Made by a program: the position numbers and the translations under genes. A DNA stretch of 64,000 nucleotides. Origin: Kluyvera georgiana ATCC 51603. GTDB lineage: Bacteria > Pseudomonadota > Gammaproteobacteria > Enterobacterales > Enterobacteriaceae. A model generated the notes under the pieces. It searched no databases. It was not told the origin of the DNA and worked only from the letters and a program-made list of their open reading frames with translations. How positions within the stretch are numbered: position 1 is the stretch's first letter; each line of letters starts with the position of its first letter. This document shows positions 9,548-22,103 of this stretch, in pieces. Where the stretch lies: positions 80,461 through 144,460 of the forward strand of contig NZ_LXEU01000066.1 in NCBI RefSeq assembly GCF_001654985.1, in the 5' to 3' direction.

Positions 9548-9577
9548 AAAAAAAAAGCCCCTTAAATAAGGGGCTTT
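9548..9577 (-). terminator. pyrBI attenuator
   Basis: On the minus strand a stem AAGCCCCTTA/TAAGGGGCTT is followed by nine T residues, 22 bases before pyrB. The pyrL stop codon lies in the stem, so close coupling of ribosome and polymerase would prevent terminator formation when UTP is low, as in E. coli. Confidence 0.93.
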
Positions 9578-9666
9578 ACGAATACGGATGCAACGGAAAG
9601 GAAAAACGGCAGGCCAGCGCCTTTTTTCAGACGCGGTAAGACGCGATGTCGTACACACTGAACCAT
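9562..9666 (-). CDS. pyrL: pyrBI leader peptide PyrL
   Basis: A 34-residue leader starting MVQCVRHRVLPRLKK, closely matching E. coli PyrL, with a GGAGGAA ribosome site. It overlaps the attenuator stem. It is shorter than the 44-residue E. coli peptide and ends at a TAA inside the stem. Its role is regulatory: the ribosome translating it follows polymerase that stalls at U-rich stretches. Confidence 0.9.
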   Translation of the reverse strand: MVQCVRHRVLPRLKKGAGLPFFLSVASVFVKPLI

Positions 9667-9691
9667 AATTCCTCCCGGCAAAACGGCTGGC

Positions 9692-9719
9692 ATTATACGC
9701 AGCTTTGGTAAGGGATCAA
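9692..9719 (-). promoter_or_regulatory. pyrLBI promoter
   Basis: On the minus strand a -35 TTGATC (9714-9719) and a -10 TATAAT (9692-9697) are separated by 16 bases, 26 bases upstream of pyrL. The position fits the known pyrBI promoter of E. coli. Confidence 0.8.
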
Positions 9720-9828
9720 GCGGTGAATTCACATTTTAATCAACGAAAACGATTCTCATAGAATGAATATTCGCTTTTTATGCATTTAAATTCCGCGCTG
9801 CGCCCGTCAGGCGCAAAGTGTGCGCTAA

Positions 9829-10383
<555 letters not shown>

Positions 10384-10390
10384 ACATTAT

Positions 10391-10420
10391 ATACGCCCTG
10401 ACCGTCAGGCCAGGGCGTAT
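10391..10420. terminator. Hairpin between convergent yjgK and argI
   Basis: ATACGCCCTG and CAGGGCGTAT pair over a 10-base loop in the short gap between the two stop codons. There is no clear T run, so termination strength is uncertain. Confidence 0.55.
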
Positions 10421-10427
10421 AGCCCGC

Positions 10428-11432
10428 TTATTGACTCAGCGTCGCCACCATCACGGCTTTGATGGTGTGCATGCGGTTTTCAGCCTGATCAAATACGATG
10501 CTGGCCGGTGATTCAAAGACCTCATCGGTCACTTCCATACCGCCGTGCATACCGTACTCCGCGGCCATTTTCTTACCCAGCGTGGTCTGGTCATCATGGA
10601 AAGCAGGCAGGCAGTGCAGGAATTTGACCTGCGGGTTGCCGGTAAGCTTCATCATGGCGCTGTTGACCTGATAGCCGCGCAGCAGCGCGATACGTTCCGC
10701 CCATTTCTCTTTGGCTTCGCCCATCGAGACCCAAACGTCGGTATAGATAAAATCGGCCCCTTTTACGCCCTCGGCGATATCTTCCGTCAGCGTTACGTTG
10801 CCGCCGTTTTTCTGCGCCAGCGCTTTACACTCGGCCACCAGACTCTCTTCCGGCCAGCACGCCTGTGGGGCAACAAGGCGAAGATCCAGGCCGGTTAACG
10901 CCGCGGCCTCCAGCATGGAGTTCCCCATGTTGTTACGCGCATCACCGGCATACACCAGCGTCATTTCGTTGAACGCTTTGCCCGGCAGGTGCTCCTGCAT
11001 GGTCAGCAGGTCCGCCAGCAGCTGCGTCGGGTGGAATTCGTCGGTTAAGCCGTTCCATACCGGCACGCCGGAGTACTCTGCCAACGTTTCGACCACTTCC
11101 TGGCCATAGCCGCGATACTGAATGCCGTCATACATGCGGCCCAGCACGCGCGCGGTGTCTTTAATCGACTCTTTATGGCCAATCTGGCTGCCGCTGGATC
11201 CCAGATAAGTCACGCGAGCACCCTGATCGTAAGCGGCAACTTCGAAAGAGCATCGTGTACGGGTTGAGTCTTTTTCGAAGATGAGCGCGATGTTTTTACC
11301 GGTCAGGTTCGGCGACTCCGTGCCGCTTTTTTTATCCGCTTTTAGTTTGGCTGCGAGTTGCAGCAGCGTGGTGATTTCTGCAGGGGTAAAATCGAGTAAT
11401 TTTAAGAAGTTCTTTTTATACAGAGTAGACAT
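10428..11432 (-). CDS. argI: Ornithine carbamoyltransferase
   Basis: Makes citrulline from ornithine and carbamoyl phosphate in arginine synthesis. The 334-residue product is nearly identical over long stretches to E. coli ArgI. STRTR (residues 56-60) binds carbamoyl phosphate, HPTQ lies mid-protein and the HCLPAFHD motif holds the catalytic Cys. Its place next to yjgK and rraB is that of argI in E. coli. Two ARG boxes lie just upstream of the start. Confidence 0.97.
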   Translation of the reverse strand: MSTLYKKNFLKLLDFTPAEITTLLQLAAKLKADKKSGTESPNLTGKNIALIFEKDSTRTRCSFEVAAYDQGARVTYLGSSGSQIGHKESIKDTARVLGRMYDGIQYRGYGQEVVETLAEYSGVPVWNGLTDEFHPTQLLADLLTMQEHLPGKAFNEMTLVYAGDARNNMGNSMLEAAALTGLDLRLVAPQACWPEESLVAECKALAQKNGGNVTLTEDIAEGVKGADFIYTDVWVSMGEAKEKWAERIALLRGYQVNSAMMKLTGNPQVKFLHCLPAFHDDQTTLGKKMAAEYGMHGGMEVTDEVFESPASIVFDQAENRMHTIKAVMVATLSQ

Positions 11433-11459
11433 AATTCCCTCACCTGGCTCAAGCCACTT

Positions 11460-11498
11460 ATTGAATTAAAATTCACTTTATATGTATGAATATTCATT
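11460..11498 (-). promoter_or_regulatory. Pair of ARG boxes upstream of argI
   Basis: TGAATTAAAATTCA at 11462-11475 and TGTATGAATATTCA at 11483-11496 match the ARG-box core TGAAT-N4-ATTCA. Their starts are 21 bases apart, exactly the 18-bp box plus 3-bp gap bound by an ArgR hexamer in E. coli. Confidence 0.9.
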
Positions 11499-11592
11499 TG
11501 CAACCCCAATAACAAATCTTTATCGGAAAGGTGGAGGCAACGGCAACGGTATGTGACAATAAGAGTATCAGCCACATTATGAGGAAAGAGCC

Positions 11593-12012
11593 ATGGCAAA
11601 CCCGGAACACCTGGAAGAGCAGCGTGAAGAAACGCGCCTGATTATTGAAGAACTGCTGGAAGACGGCAGCGATCCTGACGCGCTGTACACCATTGAGCAC
11701 CACCTTTCCGCTGACGATTTCGAAAGCCTGGAAAAAGCGGCGGTCGAAGCGTTCAAACTGGGCTATGAAGTGACCGAGCCGGAAGAGCTGGAAGTGGAAG
11801 AGGGCGACACCGTGATCTGCTGCGATATCCTCAGTGAATGCGCGCTGAATGCTGAGCTTATCGACGCGCAGGTTGAGCAGCTGATGAACCTGGCTGAAAA
11901 GTTTGAAGTGGAATACGACGGTTGGGGCACCTACTACGAAGACCCGAACGGCGAAGAAGGCGATGACGACGACGATTACGTCGACGAAGAAGACGACGGC
12001 GTACGTCACTAA
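11593..12012 (+). CDS. rraB: Ribonuclease E inhibitor RraB
   Basis: A very acidic cytosolic protein that binds RNase E and modulates RNA decay. At 139 residues it matches E. coli RraB (138). It starts [17 protein letters not shown] and ends in a run of Asp and Glu, [17 protein letters not shown]. It is followed by a GC-rich hairpin and then miaE. Confidence 0.96.
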   Translation: MANPEHLEEQREETRLIIEELLEDGSDPDALYTIEHHLSADDFESLEKAAVEAFKLGYEVTEPEELEVEEGDTVICCDILSECALNAELIDAQVEQLMNLAEKFEVEYDGWGTYYEDPNGEEGDDDDDYVDEEDDGVRH

Positions 12013-12024
12013 GTCATCTCATCA

Positions 12025-12050
12025 CCTACGGCAGCGCCCGCTGCCGTAGG
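12025..12050 (+). terminator. Hairpin between rraB and miaE
   Basis: CCTACGGCAGC and GCTGCCGTAGG form an 11-bp perfect stem with a 4-base loop. Only a short T stretch follows, so it could be a partial terminator or a stabilising element between the two genes. Confidence 0.6.
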
Positions 12051-12063
12051 CAAGGATTTTGGT

Positions 12064-12822
12064 ATGGATTACCCGCAAATACTCTCCCCGGTTCTCAACT
12101 TTCTGCACTGTAAAACGCCTCAGGCATGGCTCGATAAAGCCCGCGATCCGGAAAATCTGCCTCTGTTGCTAACCGATCATTTAGTTTGTGAGCTGAAAGC
12201 GGCGCAAACGGCGATGCTGCTGGTGCGTAAATATGTCGCCGACAAAGCGGGCGCGCAGGCGCTGCTCGACTGGCTTAAGCCGTATGAGGCTTTTGCCTTT
12301 CGCGAGGGTGAGGAACCCGATTTTGCCGCGCTGAATAAGCAGATAAACAAAAGCGCGATGCCGCAGACCGACGACCCGTGGGGCCGTCAGTTAATAGACA
12401 GCATGGTGCTGCTGATTAAAGAGGAACTACACCACTTCTGGCAGGTGCGTGAAGCGATGCAGCGTCGCGATATTCCCTACGTCAAAATCACCGCCAGCCG
12501 CTATGCCAAAGGCATGCTCAAAGAGGTGCGAACCCACGAACCGCTGACGCTGATTGATAAGCTGATTTGCGGCGCGTATATCGAAGCCCGCTCCTGCGAG
12601 CGTTTTGCCGCGCTGGCGCCGTACCTCGAGGCGGATTTGCAGGCATTTTATCTGTCGCTGCTGCGATCTGAGGCACGACACTATCAGGATTATCTGGCGT
12701 TGGCGCAACAGGTCTCCACCGTGGATATCCGCGATCGGGTGCGTTTTTTTGGCGAAGTAGAAGCGTCGCTGATCGCTTCGCCGGACGAAGAGTTCCGCTT
12801 CCACAGCGGCGTGCCGGTATAA
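12064..12822 (+). CDS. miaE: tRNA 2-methylthio-N6-isopentenyladenosine-37 hydroxylase MiaE
   Basis: A non-haem diiron monooxygenase that hydroxylates ms2i6A at position 37 of tRNAs reading codons starting with U. The 252-residue length is usual. The ferritin-like helices carry EELHHFWQV and SEARHYQDYL, the iron-binding Glu and ExxH pairs. The gene is known from Salmonella and related enterics and is absent from E. coli K-12, which helps place this organism. Confidence 0.92.
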   Translation: MDYPQILSPVLNFLHCKTPQAWLDKARDPENLPLLLTDHLVCELKAAQTAMLLVRKYVADKAGAQALLDWLKPYEAFAFREGEEPDFAALNKQINKSAMPQTDDPWGRQLIDSMVLLIKEELHHFWQVREAMQRRDIPYVKITASRYAKGMLKEVRTHEPLTLIDKLICGAYIEARSCERFAALAPYLEADLQAFYLSLLRSEARHYQDYLALAQQVSTVDIRDRVRFFGEVEASLIASPDEEFRFHSGVPV

Positions 12823-12967
12823 CTTAACTTCCTGGACGGTATCCATTTTCAGTTCTCAGCAGAAAAATTTGGTGGCTGGAAATCGTTCATCTTTACCGCA
12901 ATAATCGAAACTCATCACGGGGAAACATAATCCCCGGAATAATGATTGATTTGGGTAAGGAAATTCA

Positions 12968-13798
12968 ATGAACTGGGCACACGTATTACTGGCAGGGTAT
13001 ATCGGTGCGGTTATCGCCATCATCGTGGGGGTATTTCGCAAAAAAGGCTGGATTGGCAAGATCGCGGGCGTCGTGATTTTCGTGGTTGCCATTGTCGGCT
13101 GGAATCTGTTTGACGTGCATTACCTGATTCCGCGTGAAAGCCCGGACTATGGCCTGACGGAATCGCAGAAGTTTGAAAAGGCGATGCTGGCAATGCCCGT
13201 CTATCAGGTGATTAAAGAGCAGGAACCTGCGCTTTGGCAGCATATTCTCAGCCAGGCCGCTGAGATGAAAGAGGCGGGGAAAAGCGAGCAGCAGATTATT
13301 GACGCCATCCAGCCGCAGATCCTGCAGATGCAGATGGCGCGTTTGCAGCAGGCGCCCGATGCCGATGTCATTGGCTATATGAAGATTAATCTTGAGCAAA
13401 TTGCCGCGGTGCAGAAAGTCGGGGACGACGAATGCTTCCGTTTTCTGTTCCCGGCGGTGAAAGGGGGAATTAATCCGGTACGTATTATTCCTCGCGAGAT
13501 CATGGATCGTCGTATGGCGAGCGACATGGGCATGCTGTATGCCTCTCATGGCCCGAAAAAACATACCGTGACGGCAGAAGAAAAACAGCTGGCGCTTCAG
13601 GACCTGCAAGCCCTCAGCCCGACGCTGGTGCAGCGTTATGGTCAGGATATTCAAATCATGGCCGACCCGAATAAAGGCGTGGGAAAAGAGAAGCTGACCT
13701 GTAACATGGTGCAGGATTTATGGGCACAGGTCCTTAAACTGCCGACCGCGCGTGCGGCCGGCGTGATACGTCTGATGCTCTCTGCCGAGATGCAATAA
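12968..13798 (+). CDS. Membrane-anchored protein of unknown function
   Basis: A 276-residue protein that I do not assign to a function. Two hydrophobic segments, about residues 5-22 and 31-46, with a short basic loop RKKGW between them, suggest an N-terminal hairpin in the inner membrane. The remainder (about 55-276) is soluble, rich in Gln and Met, and predicted mostly helical. It contains two Cys residues far apart (CFRF and CNMV). A GTAAGGAAATTC ribosome site precedes the ATG. It lies between miaE and the convergent yjgM, with about 145 bases separating it from miaE. Confidence 0.8.
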   Translation: MNWAHVLLAGYIGAVIAIIVGVFRKKGWIGKIAGVVIFVVAIVGWNLFDVHYLIPRESPDYGLTESQKFEKAMLAMPVYQVIKEQEPALWQHILSQAAEMKEAGKSEQQIIDAIQPQILQMQMARLQQAPDADVIGYMKINLEQIAAVQKVGDDECFRFLFPAVKGGINPVRIIPREIMDRRMASDMGMLYASHGPKKHTVTAEEKQLALQDLQALSPTLVQRYGQDIQIMADPNKGVGKEKLTCNMVQDLWAQVLKLPTARAAGVIRLMLSAEMQ

Positions 13799-13801
13799 CG
13801 C

Positions 13802-14305
13802 TCAGAGAGGTTTCAGCATCCGGACTTCACAGTCGACGTGACCGGTACAGCCGAGGGGTTCCGCAATATGCGCGAACCCCAGACGTTCGTAAAGATGGAT
13901 AGCTTCCGTCAGAAACGCGGTCGTTTCCAGATAGCACTGTTTAAACCCCTGCTCACGGGCATGATCCAGCGCCATCAGCGCCAGCCTCTTTGCCAGACCC
14001 TGGCCGCGTACGCTCGGCAGAAAATACATTTTTTGCAGTTCGCAGATATCCGGCTCGCTACAGCCTAACGGCGCGACGCCGCCGCCGCCCACCACCTGAC
14101 CATTTTGCTCAACCACCCAGTAGGCCGCACCCGGCTGGCTGTAGACCTGGAACAGCTCGTCGAGATTCGGGTCGGCCACGGTGTAGCCTTTATCGGCGGT
14201 CAGGCCATATTCGGCAGAGACCTGGCGAATCACATGGGCGATGGCAGCGTTGTCGTCGGCGGTAATGCGGCGCAGCGTCGCCGAGACAGGTGTAATAACA
14301 CTCAT
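13802..14305 (-). CDS. yjgM: GNAT-family acetyltransferase YjgM
   Basis: A 167-residue N-acetyltransferase of the GNAT family, substrate not established. The acetyl-CoA binding motif [10 protein letters not shown] is at about residues 102-111 and the family's later LYERLGF is present. The ATG at 14305 gives [15 protein letters not shown] and the same length as E. coli YjgM; longer versions upstream have no family match. It ends only 4 bases from the preceding convergent gene. Confidence 0.92.
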   Translation of the reverse strand: MSVITPVSATLRRITADDNAAIAHVIRQVSAEYGLTADKGYTVADPNLDELFQVYSQPGAAYWVVEQNGQVVGGGGVAPLGCSEPDICELQKMYFLPSVRGQGLAKRLALMALDHAREQGFKQCYLETTAFLTEAIHLYERLGFAHIAEPLGCTGHVDCEVRMLKPL

Positions 14306-14388
14306 AGCGAACTCATGACAGAAATGTGGAACATATGCAGTTAATACCACTGCGGTGAGGGGAAGCGCAAGCGAGGATAATTCAATAA

Positions 14389-14419
14389 AAAGCCTCTGAG
14401 CATATGCATCAGAGGCTTT
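14389..14419 (-). terminator. Terminator of valS
   Basis: AAAGCCTCTGA and TCAGAGGCTTT form an 11-bp stem; on the minus strand it is followed by TTTATT. It lies downstream of valS and ahead of yjgM. Confidence 0.85.
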
Positions 14420-14432
14420 GTCGTCTGCGGTG

Positions 14433-14505
14433 TCGGATGCGCTGCGCTTATCCGACCTACGCTGATGCTGCCCGTAGGCCGGATAAGCGCAGCGCCATCC
14501 GGCAA
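14433..14505. repeat. REP/BIME element after valS
   Basis: Two inverted REP units (ending ...CTTATCCGACCTAC and starting GTAGGCCGGATAAGCG) in the gap between valS and yjgM, of the same sequence class as the other three REP sites in the window. Confidence 0.85.
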
Positions 14506-14522
14506 ACGTACAGGCACGCTGA

Positions 14523-17378
14523 TTACAGCGCGGCGATAACCGCCTGCTGCTCAATCAGCTTCGCTTTGGCTTCTGCGTAACCGTCCAGCTTCTCACGCTC
14601 TTTGGCGATCACCGCTTCCGGTGCGCGAGCGACGAAACCAACGTTTGAGAGTTTGCCTTCGATACGGGCAATCTCACCTTCGATTTTCGCCACTTCTTTC
14701 GCCAGGCGCGCCAGCTCATCTTCTTTGTTGATGAGGCCAGCCATCGGGATCAGCAGTTCGGCGCCGTCGATGATTTTGGTCACGGAAACCGGACCTTTGT
14801 CATCGGCAGGCAGCACGGTGATGCTTTCCAGACGTGCCAGGTTCAGCAGGAAGCCGCGGTTGTCGTTCACACGACGCTCCGCATCTTTGCTGCAACCACG
14901 CAGCAGCAGCTCCAGCGGTTTGCCCGGGGCGATGTTCATTTCCGCACGAATGTTACGCACGGCAACGATCGCCTGCTTCAGCCATTCGGTATCAGCCAGC
15001 GCGGCTTCATCAACCTGCGCGGCGTTATATTCCGGGAACGGCTGCAGCATGATGGTATCGGCGGTAATACCGCAAATGACCTTCACGCGCTGCCAGATGG
15101 TTTCAGTGATGAACGGGATGATCGGGTGCGCCAGGCGCAGCAGACCTTCCAGCACGGTGACCAGCGTATTGCGTGTGCCGCGCAGTTCAGACTCGGAACC
15201 GCCGGTCATCACCGGCTTGGTCAGCTCCAGATACCAGTCGCAGAACTGGTTCCAGGTGAACTCGTACAGAATGCCCGCGGCGATGTCGAAGCGGAAGTTA
15301 TCCAGCGCTTCTCGGTACGCTTTCACGGTCTGGTTGAATTCAGCCAGGATCCAGCGGTCTGCCAGCGACAGGGTCATTTCGCCGCCGTTAAAACCGCAAT
15401 CCTGATCTTCAGTATTCATCAGCACGAAGCGGCTGGCGTTCCACAGCTTGTTACAGAAGTTACGGTAACCTTCCAGACGCTTCATATCCCAGTTGATATC
15501 GCGACCGGTCGAGGCCAGCGCCGCCAGGGTAAAGCGCAGGGCGTCGGTGCCGTGCGGCTCGATACCGTTCGGGAACTGCTTCTCGGTACGCTTGGCAATC
15601 TTCTCAGCCAGCTGCGGCTGCATCATGTTGCCGGTACGTTTTTCCAGCAGCTCCGGCAGGGAGATGCCGTCGACCATATCCAGCGGGTCAATAACGTTAC
15701 CCTTGGATTTGGACATCTTCTGGCCTTCGTCGTCACGAATCAGACCGGTCATGTAGACGGTATGGAACGGCACCTGCGGCTTGCCGTTTTCATCTTTGAT
15801 GAAGTGCATGGTCATCATGATCATGCGGGCAATCCAGAAGAAGATGATGTCGAAGCCGGAAACCATCACGCTGGTCGGGTGGAACTGACGCAGGGCGTCG
15901 GTGTTTTCCGGCCAGCCGAGGGTGGAGAAAGTCCACAGCGCGGAGGAGAACCAGGTATCGAGAACGTCTTCGTCCTGACGAAGCGCAACGTCGGCGCCGA
16001 GGTTGTTTTCCTGACGCACTTCGTCTTCTGTACGGCCAACGTAGACGTTGCCGTCGTTGTCGTACCATGCCGGGATACGGTGACCCCACCACAGCTGACG
16101 GGAGATACACCAGTCCTGAATATCGCGCATCCAGGAGAAGTACATGTTTTCGTACTGCTTCGGCACGAACTGAATGCTACCGTTTTCAACGGCTTCAACC
16201 GCTGGTTTCGCCAGCACGTCAGCACGCACGTACCACTGGTCGGTCAGCATCGGTTCGATAACCACGCCGCCACGGTCGCCATAAGGGACGGTCAGGTCGT
16301 GCGGTTTAATTTCTTCCAGCAGGCCCAGGGCGTCAACGGCAGCGACGATCGCTTTACGGGCAGCAAAGCGTTCCAGCTTCTGGAATTCAGCCGGAATCGC
16401 GTTGGAGTAAACGTCAGACTCTTCGCCTTTGGTGTCGTACACTTCCGCGGTTTCGCGGATGTCGCCGTCAAAGGTCAGAATGTTGATCATCGGCAGGGCG
16501 TGACGTTTCCCGACTTCGTAGTCGTTAAAGTCGTGCGCCGGGGTGATCTTCACGCAGCCGGTGCCTTTTTCCATATCGGCGTGTTCGTCGCCAACGATTG
16601 GAATACGGCGGTCAACCAGCGGCAGCATCACGAATTTGCCGATCAGATCTTTATAACGCGGATCTTCCGGGTTCACGGCCACGCCAGTATCGCCGAGAAT
16701 GGTTTCCGGACGGGTAGTGGCGACGACCAGATAATCTTTACCGTCTGCGGTTTTCGCGCCGTCGGCCAGCGGATAGCGGATGTGCCACATCGAGCCTTTG
16801 GACTCGCGGTTTTCCACTTCCAGGTCAGAGATGGCGGTGCGCAGTTTCGGGTCCCAGTTCACCAGGCGCTTGCCACGGTAAATCAGGTCTTCTTTGTACA
16901 GGCGAACAAAGACTTCTTTCACGGCATTGGAAAGACCTTCGTCCATAGTGAAGCGCTCGCGCTCCCAGTCAACGGAGTTGCCGAGACGGCGCATCTGACG
17001 GGTAATGGTGCCGCCGGATTCCGCTTTCCACTGCCAGATTTTGTCGATGAAGGCATCGCGACCGTAGTCGTGACGGGTTTTCCCTTCTTCAGCGGCAATC
17101 TTACGCTCAACCACCATCTGAGTGGCGATACCCGCGTGGTCGATACCGGCCTGCCACAGGGTGTTTTTGCCCTGCATGCGCTGGTAGCGGATCATGGTGT
17201 CCATGATGGTTTGCTGGAAAGCATGACCCATATGCAAACTGCCGGTGACGTTCGGCGGCGGGATCATGATGCAGAAGGACTCTTTGCTTTCGTCGCCGTT
17301 AGGCTTGAAATAGCCCTGCTGTTCCCAGTGCTCGTAAAGCGGCTGTTCGATATCTTGCGGGTTATATGTCTTTTCCAT
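14523..17378 (-). CDS. valS: Valyl-tRNA synthetase
   Basis: A class I aminoacyl-tRNA synthetase that charges tRNA-Val and edits threonine. The 951-residue length is that of E. coli ValS. The HIGH-type motif appears as [14 protein letters not shown] near residue 41-54, and the KMSKS loop as [12 protein letters not shown] near 554. The C-terminal coiled coil (about 880-951) is rich in Glu, Lys and Ala. Its start codon overlaps the stop of holC by one base, so the two are translationally coupled. Confidence 0.98.
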   Translation of the reverse strand: MEKTYNPQDIEQPLYEHWEQQGYFKPNGDESKESFCIMIPPPNVTGSLHMGHAFQQTIMDTMIRYQRMQGKNTLWQAGIDHAGIATQMVVERKIAAEEGKTRHDYGRDAFIDKIWQWKAESGGTITRQMRRLGNSVDWERERFTMDEGLSNAVKEVFVRLYKEDLIYRGKRLVNWDPKLRTAISDLEVENRESKGSMWHIRYPLADGAKTADGKDYLVVATTRPETILGDTGVAVNPEDPRYKDLIGKFVMLPLVDRRIPIVGDEHADMEKGTGCVKITPAHDFNDYEVGKRHALPMINILTFDGDIRETAEVYDTKGEESDVYSNAIPAEFQKLERFAARKAIVAAVDALGLLEEIKPHDLTVPYGDRGGVVIEPMLTDQWYVRADVLAKPAVEAVENGSIQFVPKQYENMYFSWMRDIQDWCISRQLWWGHRIPAWYDNDGNVYVGRTEDEVRQENNLGADVALRQDEDVLDTWFSSALWTFSTLGWPENTDALRQFHPTSVMVSGFDIIFFWIARMIMMTMHFIKDENGKPQVPFHTVYMTGLIRDDEGQKMSKSKGNVIDPLDMVDGISLPELLEKRTGNMMQPQLAEKIAKRTEKQFPNGIEPHGTDALRFTLAALASTGRDINWDMKRLEGYRNFCNKLWNASRFVLMNTEDQDCGFNGGEMTLSLADRWILAEFNQTVKAYREALDNFRFDIAAGILYEFTWNQFCDWYLELTKPVMTGGSESELRGTRNTLVTVLEGLLRLAHPIIPFITETIWQRVKVICGITADTIMLQPFPEYNAAQVDEAALADTEWLKQAIVAVRNIRAEMNIAPGKPLELLLRGCSKDAERRVNDNRGFLLNLARLESITVLPADDKGPVSVTKIIDGAELLIPMAGLINKEDELARLAKEVAKIEGEIARIEGKLSNVGFVARAPEAVIAKEREKLDGYAEAKAKLIEQQAVIAAL

Positions 17379-17821
17379 TATTTCCAGGTTGCCGTATTCA
17401 GGTTAAAACCAGCCACGCGGTAGGCTTTGTAGCGATCGCGTGCGAGTTGTTTCAGAGTTTCTTCGTAAGGGACGAAGTCTACCACTTCTGTGAAAGCGGT
17501 GGCAAAATCTGCAAAGTTTACCCGCAGACTTATCAGTATATCCCGTGGGCTGCTGTTGCGCCTGGCAGGCCAGGCTATCTCCACCGGCGCACCGCCTCTT
17601 GGGCCTTCGCCCGCCAGATTATGCGGCACAAAACTGTCCGGAGGACGGCTCCACAGGGCTTCATCCAGGCGAATGGCCTGCTGCTCGTCTTCGCAGGCGA
17701 TCAGCACGCGCTTGCCCGCGCGCCAACGTTCTGCGGCAATTTCACACACCAGTTGCTCGACGGCGCTGAGGTCGTCGACGGTGGTGTCATTGTCCAGAAG
17801 ATAGAACGTCGCATTCTTCAT
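17378..17821 (-). CDS. holC: DNA polymerase III chi subunit HolC
   Basis: A clamp-loader accessory subunit that links the polymerase III holoenzyme to single-strand binding protein. The 147-residue product starts [20 protein letters not shown] and ends FNLNTATWK, as in E. coli. I chose the ATG at 17821; upstream in-frame codons run into the REP element and would add 47 residues foreign to the family. It lies between pepA and valS, the conserved order. Confidence 0.96.
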   Translation of the reverse strand: MKNATFYLLDNDTTVDDLSAVEQLVCEIAAERWRAGKRVLIACEDEQQAIRLDEALWSRPPDSFVPHNLAGEGPRGGAPVEIAWPARRNSSPRDILISLRVNFADFATAFTEVVDFVPYEETLKQLARDRYKAYRVAGFNLNTATWK

Positions 17822-17852
17822 ATATGGGGCTTCTTGTGGTGGATTTAAATAC

Positions 17853-17873
17853 AAGGCCGGGCGACCCGGCCTT
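17853..17873 (-). terminator. Terminator between pepA and holC
   Basis: AAGGCCGGG and CCCGGCCTT form a 9-bp stem with a 3-base loop, downstream of pepA on the minus strand. The T stretch after it is short and broken. Confidence 0.7.
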
Positions 17874-17876
17874 ATT

Positions 17877-17957
17877 GCCTGATGGCGACGCTCGCGCGTC
17901 TTATCAGGCCTACAGCGTACAGTTTTGTAGGCCGGATAAGCGCAGCGCCATCCGGCA
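17877..17957. repeat. REP/BIME element after pepA
   Basis: A pair of REP units, CCTGATGGCGACGC... and GTAGGCCGGATAAGCG..., lies between the pepA stop and holC. Confidence 0.85.
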
Positions 17958-17965
17958 TTCACACA

Positions 17966-19744
<1,779 letters not shown>

Positions 19745-20845
19745 GTGATAATCATACGATATCTGGTGCGGGAGACGCTAAAAAGCCAGCTTGCCATCCT
19801 CTTCATTCTGCTTTTGATCTTCTTTTGTCAGAAACTGGTGAGGATCCTTGGCGCGGCGGTTGACGGTGATATCCCGACAAACCTGGTCCTCTCTTTGTTG
19901 GGGCTCGGCGTGCCCGAGATGGCGCAGCTTATCCTACCGCTGAGCTTGTTCCTGGGCCTCCTCATGACGCTGGGTAAATTGTATACCGAAAGTGAAATTA
20001 CGGTGATGCATGCCTGCGGCCTGAGTAAAGCTGTACTGATTAAAGCGGCAATGGTGCTGGCGCTGTTTACCGGTATCGTTGCGGCGGTCAACGTGATGTG
20101 GGTGGGGCCATGGTCGTCCCGCCATCAGGACGAAGTGCTGGCTGAAGCCAAAGCCAACCCTGGCATGGCGGCGCTGGCGCAAGGGCAGTTCCAGCAGTCA
20201 ACTGACGGAAACGCGGTGTTATTTATTGAAGGCGTTAATGGCGCTAGCTTCCACGATGTCTTCCTGGCACAGCTGCGGCCAAAAGGCAGCGCGCGTCCTT
20301 CGGTGGTCGTGGCCGATTCCGGGCAGCTCTCCCAGCGCAAAGATGGCTCTCAGGTGGTGACCTTAAATCAGGGTACCCGCTTTGAAGGTACCGCCATGCT
20401 GCGCGATTTCCGCATTACCGATTTCAAAAACTACCAGGCGATTATCGGCCATCAAACGGTAGCGGCCGACCCGACAGACACTGAGCAGATGAGCATGAGT
20501 ACGTTGTGGAATACGGATACTAACCGTGCCCGCGCAGAGCTACACTGGCGCATTACGCTGGTGCTAACGGTGTTTATCATGGCGCTGATGGTGGTTCCGC
20601 TGAGCGTGGTCAACCCGCGCCAGGGGCGTGTGCTTTCGATGCTGCCGGCGATGTTGCTCTATCTGGTGTTCTTCCTGCTGCAAACCTCGCTGAAGTCGAA
20701 TGCGGGCAAAGGCAAGCTCGACCCGGCGGTATGGATGTGGGCGGTTAACCTGCTGTATATCGCGCTGGCCGTGGGGCTGAACCTGTGGGATACCGTCCCA
20801 ATGCGCCGCCTCCGCGCCCGCTTGACCAATAAAGGAGCGGTATAA
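19745..20845 (+). CDS. lptF: LPS export permease LptF
   Basis: One of two inner-membrane permeases of the LptB2FGC transporter, which extracts lipopolysaccharide and feeds the Lpt bridge. The 366-residue product has the YjgP/YjgQ fold: three hydrophobic segments near the N-terminus (about 10-110), a periplasmic beta-jellyroll domain (about 130-260) and three more C-terminal helices. The start is a GTG, as in E. coli, giving MIIIRYLVRETLKSQ. Its stop overlaps the lptG ATG by one base. Confidence 0.97.
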   Translation: MIIIRYLVRETLKSQLAILFILLLIFFCQKLVRILGAAVDGDIPTNLVLSLLGLGVPEMAQLILPLSLFLGLLMTLGKLYTESEITVMHACGLSKAVLIKAAMVLALFTGIVAAVNVMWVGPWSSRHQDEVLAEAKANPGMAALAQGQFQQSTDGNAVLFIEGVNGASFHDVFLAQLRPKGSARPSVVVADSGQLSQRKDGSQVVTLNQGTRFEGTAMLRDFRITDFKNYQAIIGHQTVAADPTDTEQMSMSTLWNTDTNRARAELHWRITLVLTVFIMALMVVPLSVVNPRQGRVLSMLPAMLLYLVFFLLQTSLKSNAGKGKLDPAVWMWAVNLLYIALAVGLNLWDTVPMRRLRARLTNKGAV

Positions 20846-21927
20846 TGCAGCCATTTGGTGTACTAGACCGCTATATCGGTAAAACCATTTTCACCACCAT
20901 CATGATGACGCTGTTCATGCTGGTGTCGCTGTCCGGCATCATTAAGTTTGTCGACCAGTTGAAAAAAGCCGGGCAGGGGAGCTATGACGCGCTGGGTGCG
21001 GGTATCTATACCCTTCTCAGCATGCCGAAAGACGTGCAGATCTTCTTCCCGATGGCGGCGCTGCTTGGTGCGCTGCTAGGGCTGGGAATGCTGGCTCAGC
21101 GCAGTGAGTTAGTGGTCATGCAAGCCTCCGGCTTTACCCGTATGCAGGTCGCGCTGTCGGTGATGAAAACCGCGATTCCGCTGGTACTGCTGACGATGGC
21201 GATGGGTGAATGGGTCGCGCCGCAGGGCGAGCAGATGGCGCGTAACTACCGTGCGCAGCAGATGTACGGCGGCTCACTGCTTTCGACCCAGCAAGGGATG
21301 TGGGCGAAAGATGGCCACAGTTTTGTTTATATCGAACGGGTAAAGGGCACCGATGAGCTCGGTGGCGTGAGTATCTACAGCTTCAATAATGAGCGTCGGC
21401 TACAGTCCGTGCGCTATGCGGCCAGCGCCAAATTCGATACTGAACAGAAGGTCTGGCGTCTGTCGCAGGTGGATGAATCTAACCTTTCTGACCCGAAACA
21501 GATTACCGGTTCACAGACGGTGAGCGGAACCTGGAAAACGACCCTCACGCCGGACAAGCTGGGCGTCGTGGCGCTGGATCCGGATGCGCTGTCCATCAGC
21601 GGGCTGCACAACTACGTGAAGTACCTGCACGCCAGCGGTCAGGATGCCGGGCGCTACCAGTTGAATATGTGGAGCAAAGTATTCCAGCCGCTTTCCGTGG
21701 CGGTGATGATGCTCATGGCGCTGTCGTTTATTTTTGGCCCACTGCGTAGCGTACCGATGGGCGTGCGAGTGGTGACAGGGATCAGCTTTGGCTTCGTGTT
21801 CTATGTGCTTGACCAGATATTCGGCCCGCTCACGCTGGTATACGGTATCCCGCCGATTATTGGCGCGCTGTTGCCAAGCGCCAGCTTCTTCCTGATAAGC
21901 CTTTGGCTGATGATGCGAAAAGCGTAA
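20845..21927 (+). CDS. lptG: LPS export permease LptG
   Basis: The partner of LptF in the LPS transporter. It is 360 residues with the same plan, six membrane segments around a periplasmic domain. It starts MQPFGVLDRYIGKTI. The overlap with lptF means equal, coupled translation, as expected for a heterodimer. A strong terminator follows. Confidence 0.97.
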   Translation: MQPFGVLDRYIGKTIFTTIMMTLFMLVSLSGIIKFVDQLKKAGQGSYDALGAGIYTLLSMPKDVQIFFPMAALLGALLGLGMLAQRSELVVMQASGFTRMQVALSVMKTAIPLVLLTMAMGEWVAPQGEQMARNYRAQQMYGGSLLSTQQGMWAKDGHSFVYIERVKGTDELGGVSIYSFNNERRLQSVRYAASAKFDTEQKVWRLSQVDESNLSDPKQITGSQTVSGTWKTTLTPDKLGVVALDPDALSISGLHNYVKYLHASGQDAGRYQLNMWSKVFQPLSVAVMMLMALSFIFGPLRSVPMGVRVVTGISFGFVFYVLDQIFGPLTLVYGIPPIIGALLPSASFFLISLWLMMRKA

Positions 21928-21939
21928 CCCCTCTTGTTG

Positions 21940-21972
21940 CCCGGCCGAGCAATAGCGACGCCGGGTTTTTTA
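21940..21972 (+). terminator. Terminator of lptFG
   Basis: CCCGGC and GCCGGG pair across a loop and are followed by seven T residues, 12 bases after the lptG stop. Confidence 0.85.
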
Positions 21973-22051
21973 TGCCTGAAATCGTTGTATTCCTTTTGTA
22001 AATTGGCGCTATCCCTGGGGTCGCTGTCGCTCGCCTGGGCTACGGGATCAT

Positions 22052-22086
22052 GTAGGCCGGATAAGGCGTTTACGCCGCCATCCGGC
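22052..22086. repeat. Single REP element
   Basis: One REP unit, GTAGGCCGGATAAGGCG...CGCCATCCGGC, between the convergent ends of lptG and yjgR. Confidence 0.85.
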
Positions 22087-22103
22087 AAACAAACGATACA
22101 ACA

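Noticed and set aside
15126..17423. A 765-codon open frame opposite valS
   Set aside because: A shadow of a highly expressed GC-rich gene; valS is complete on the other strand.
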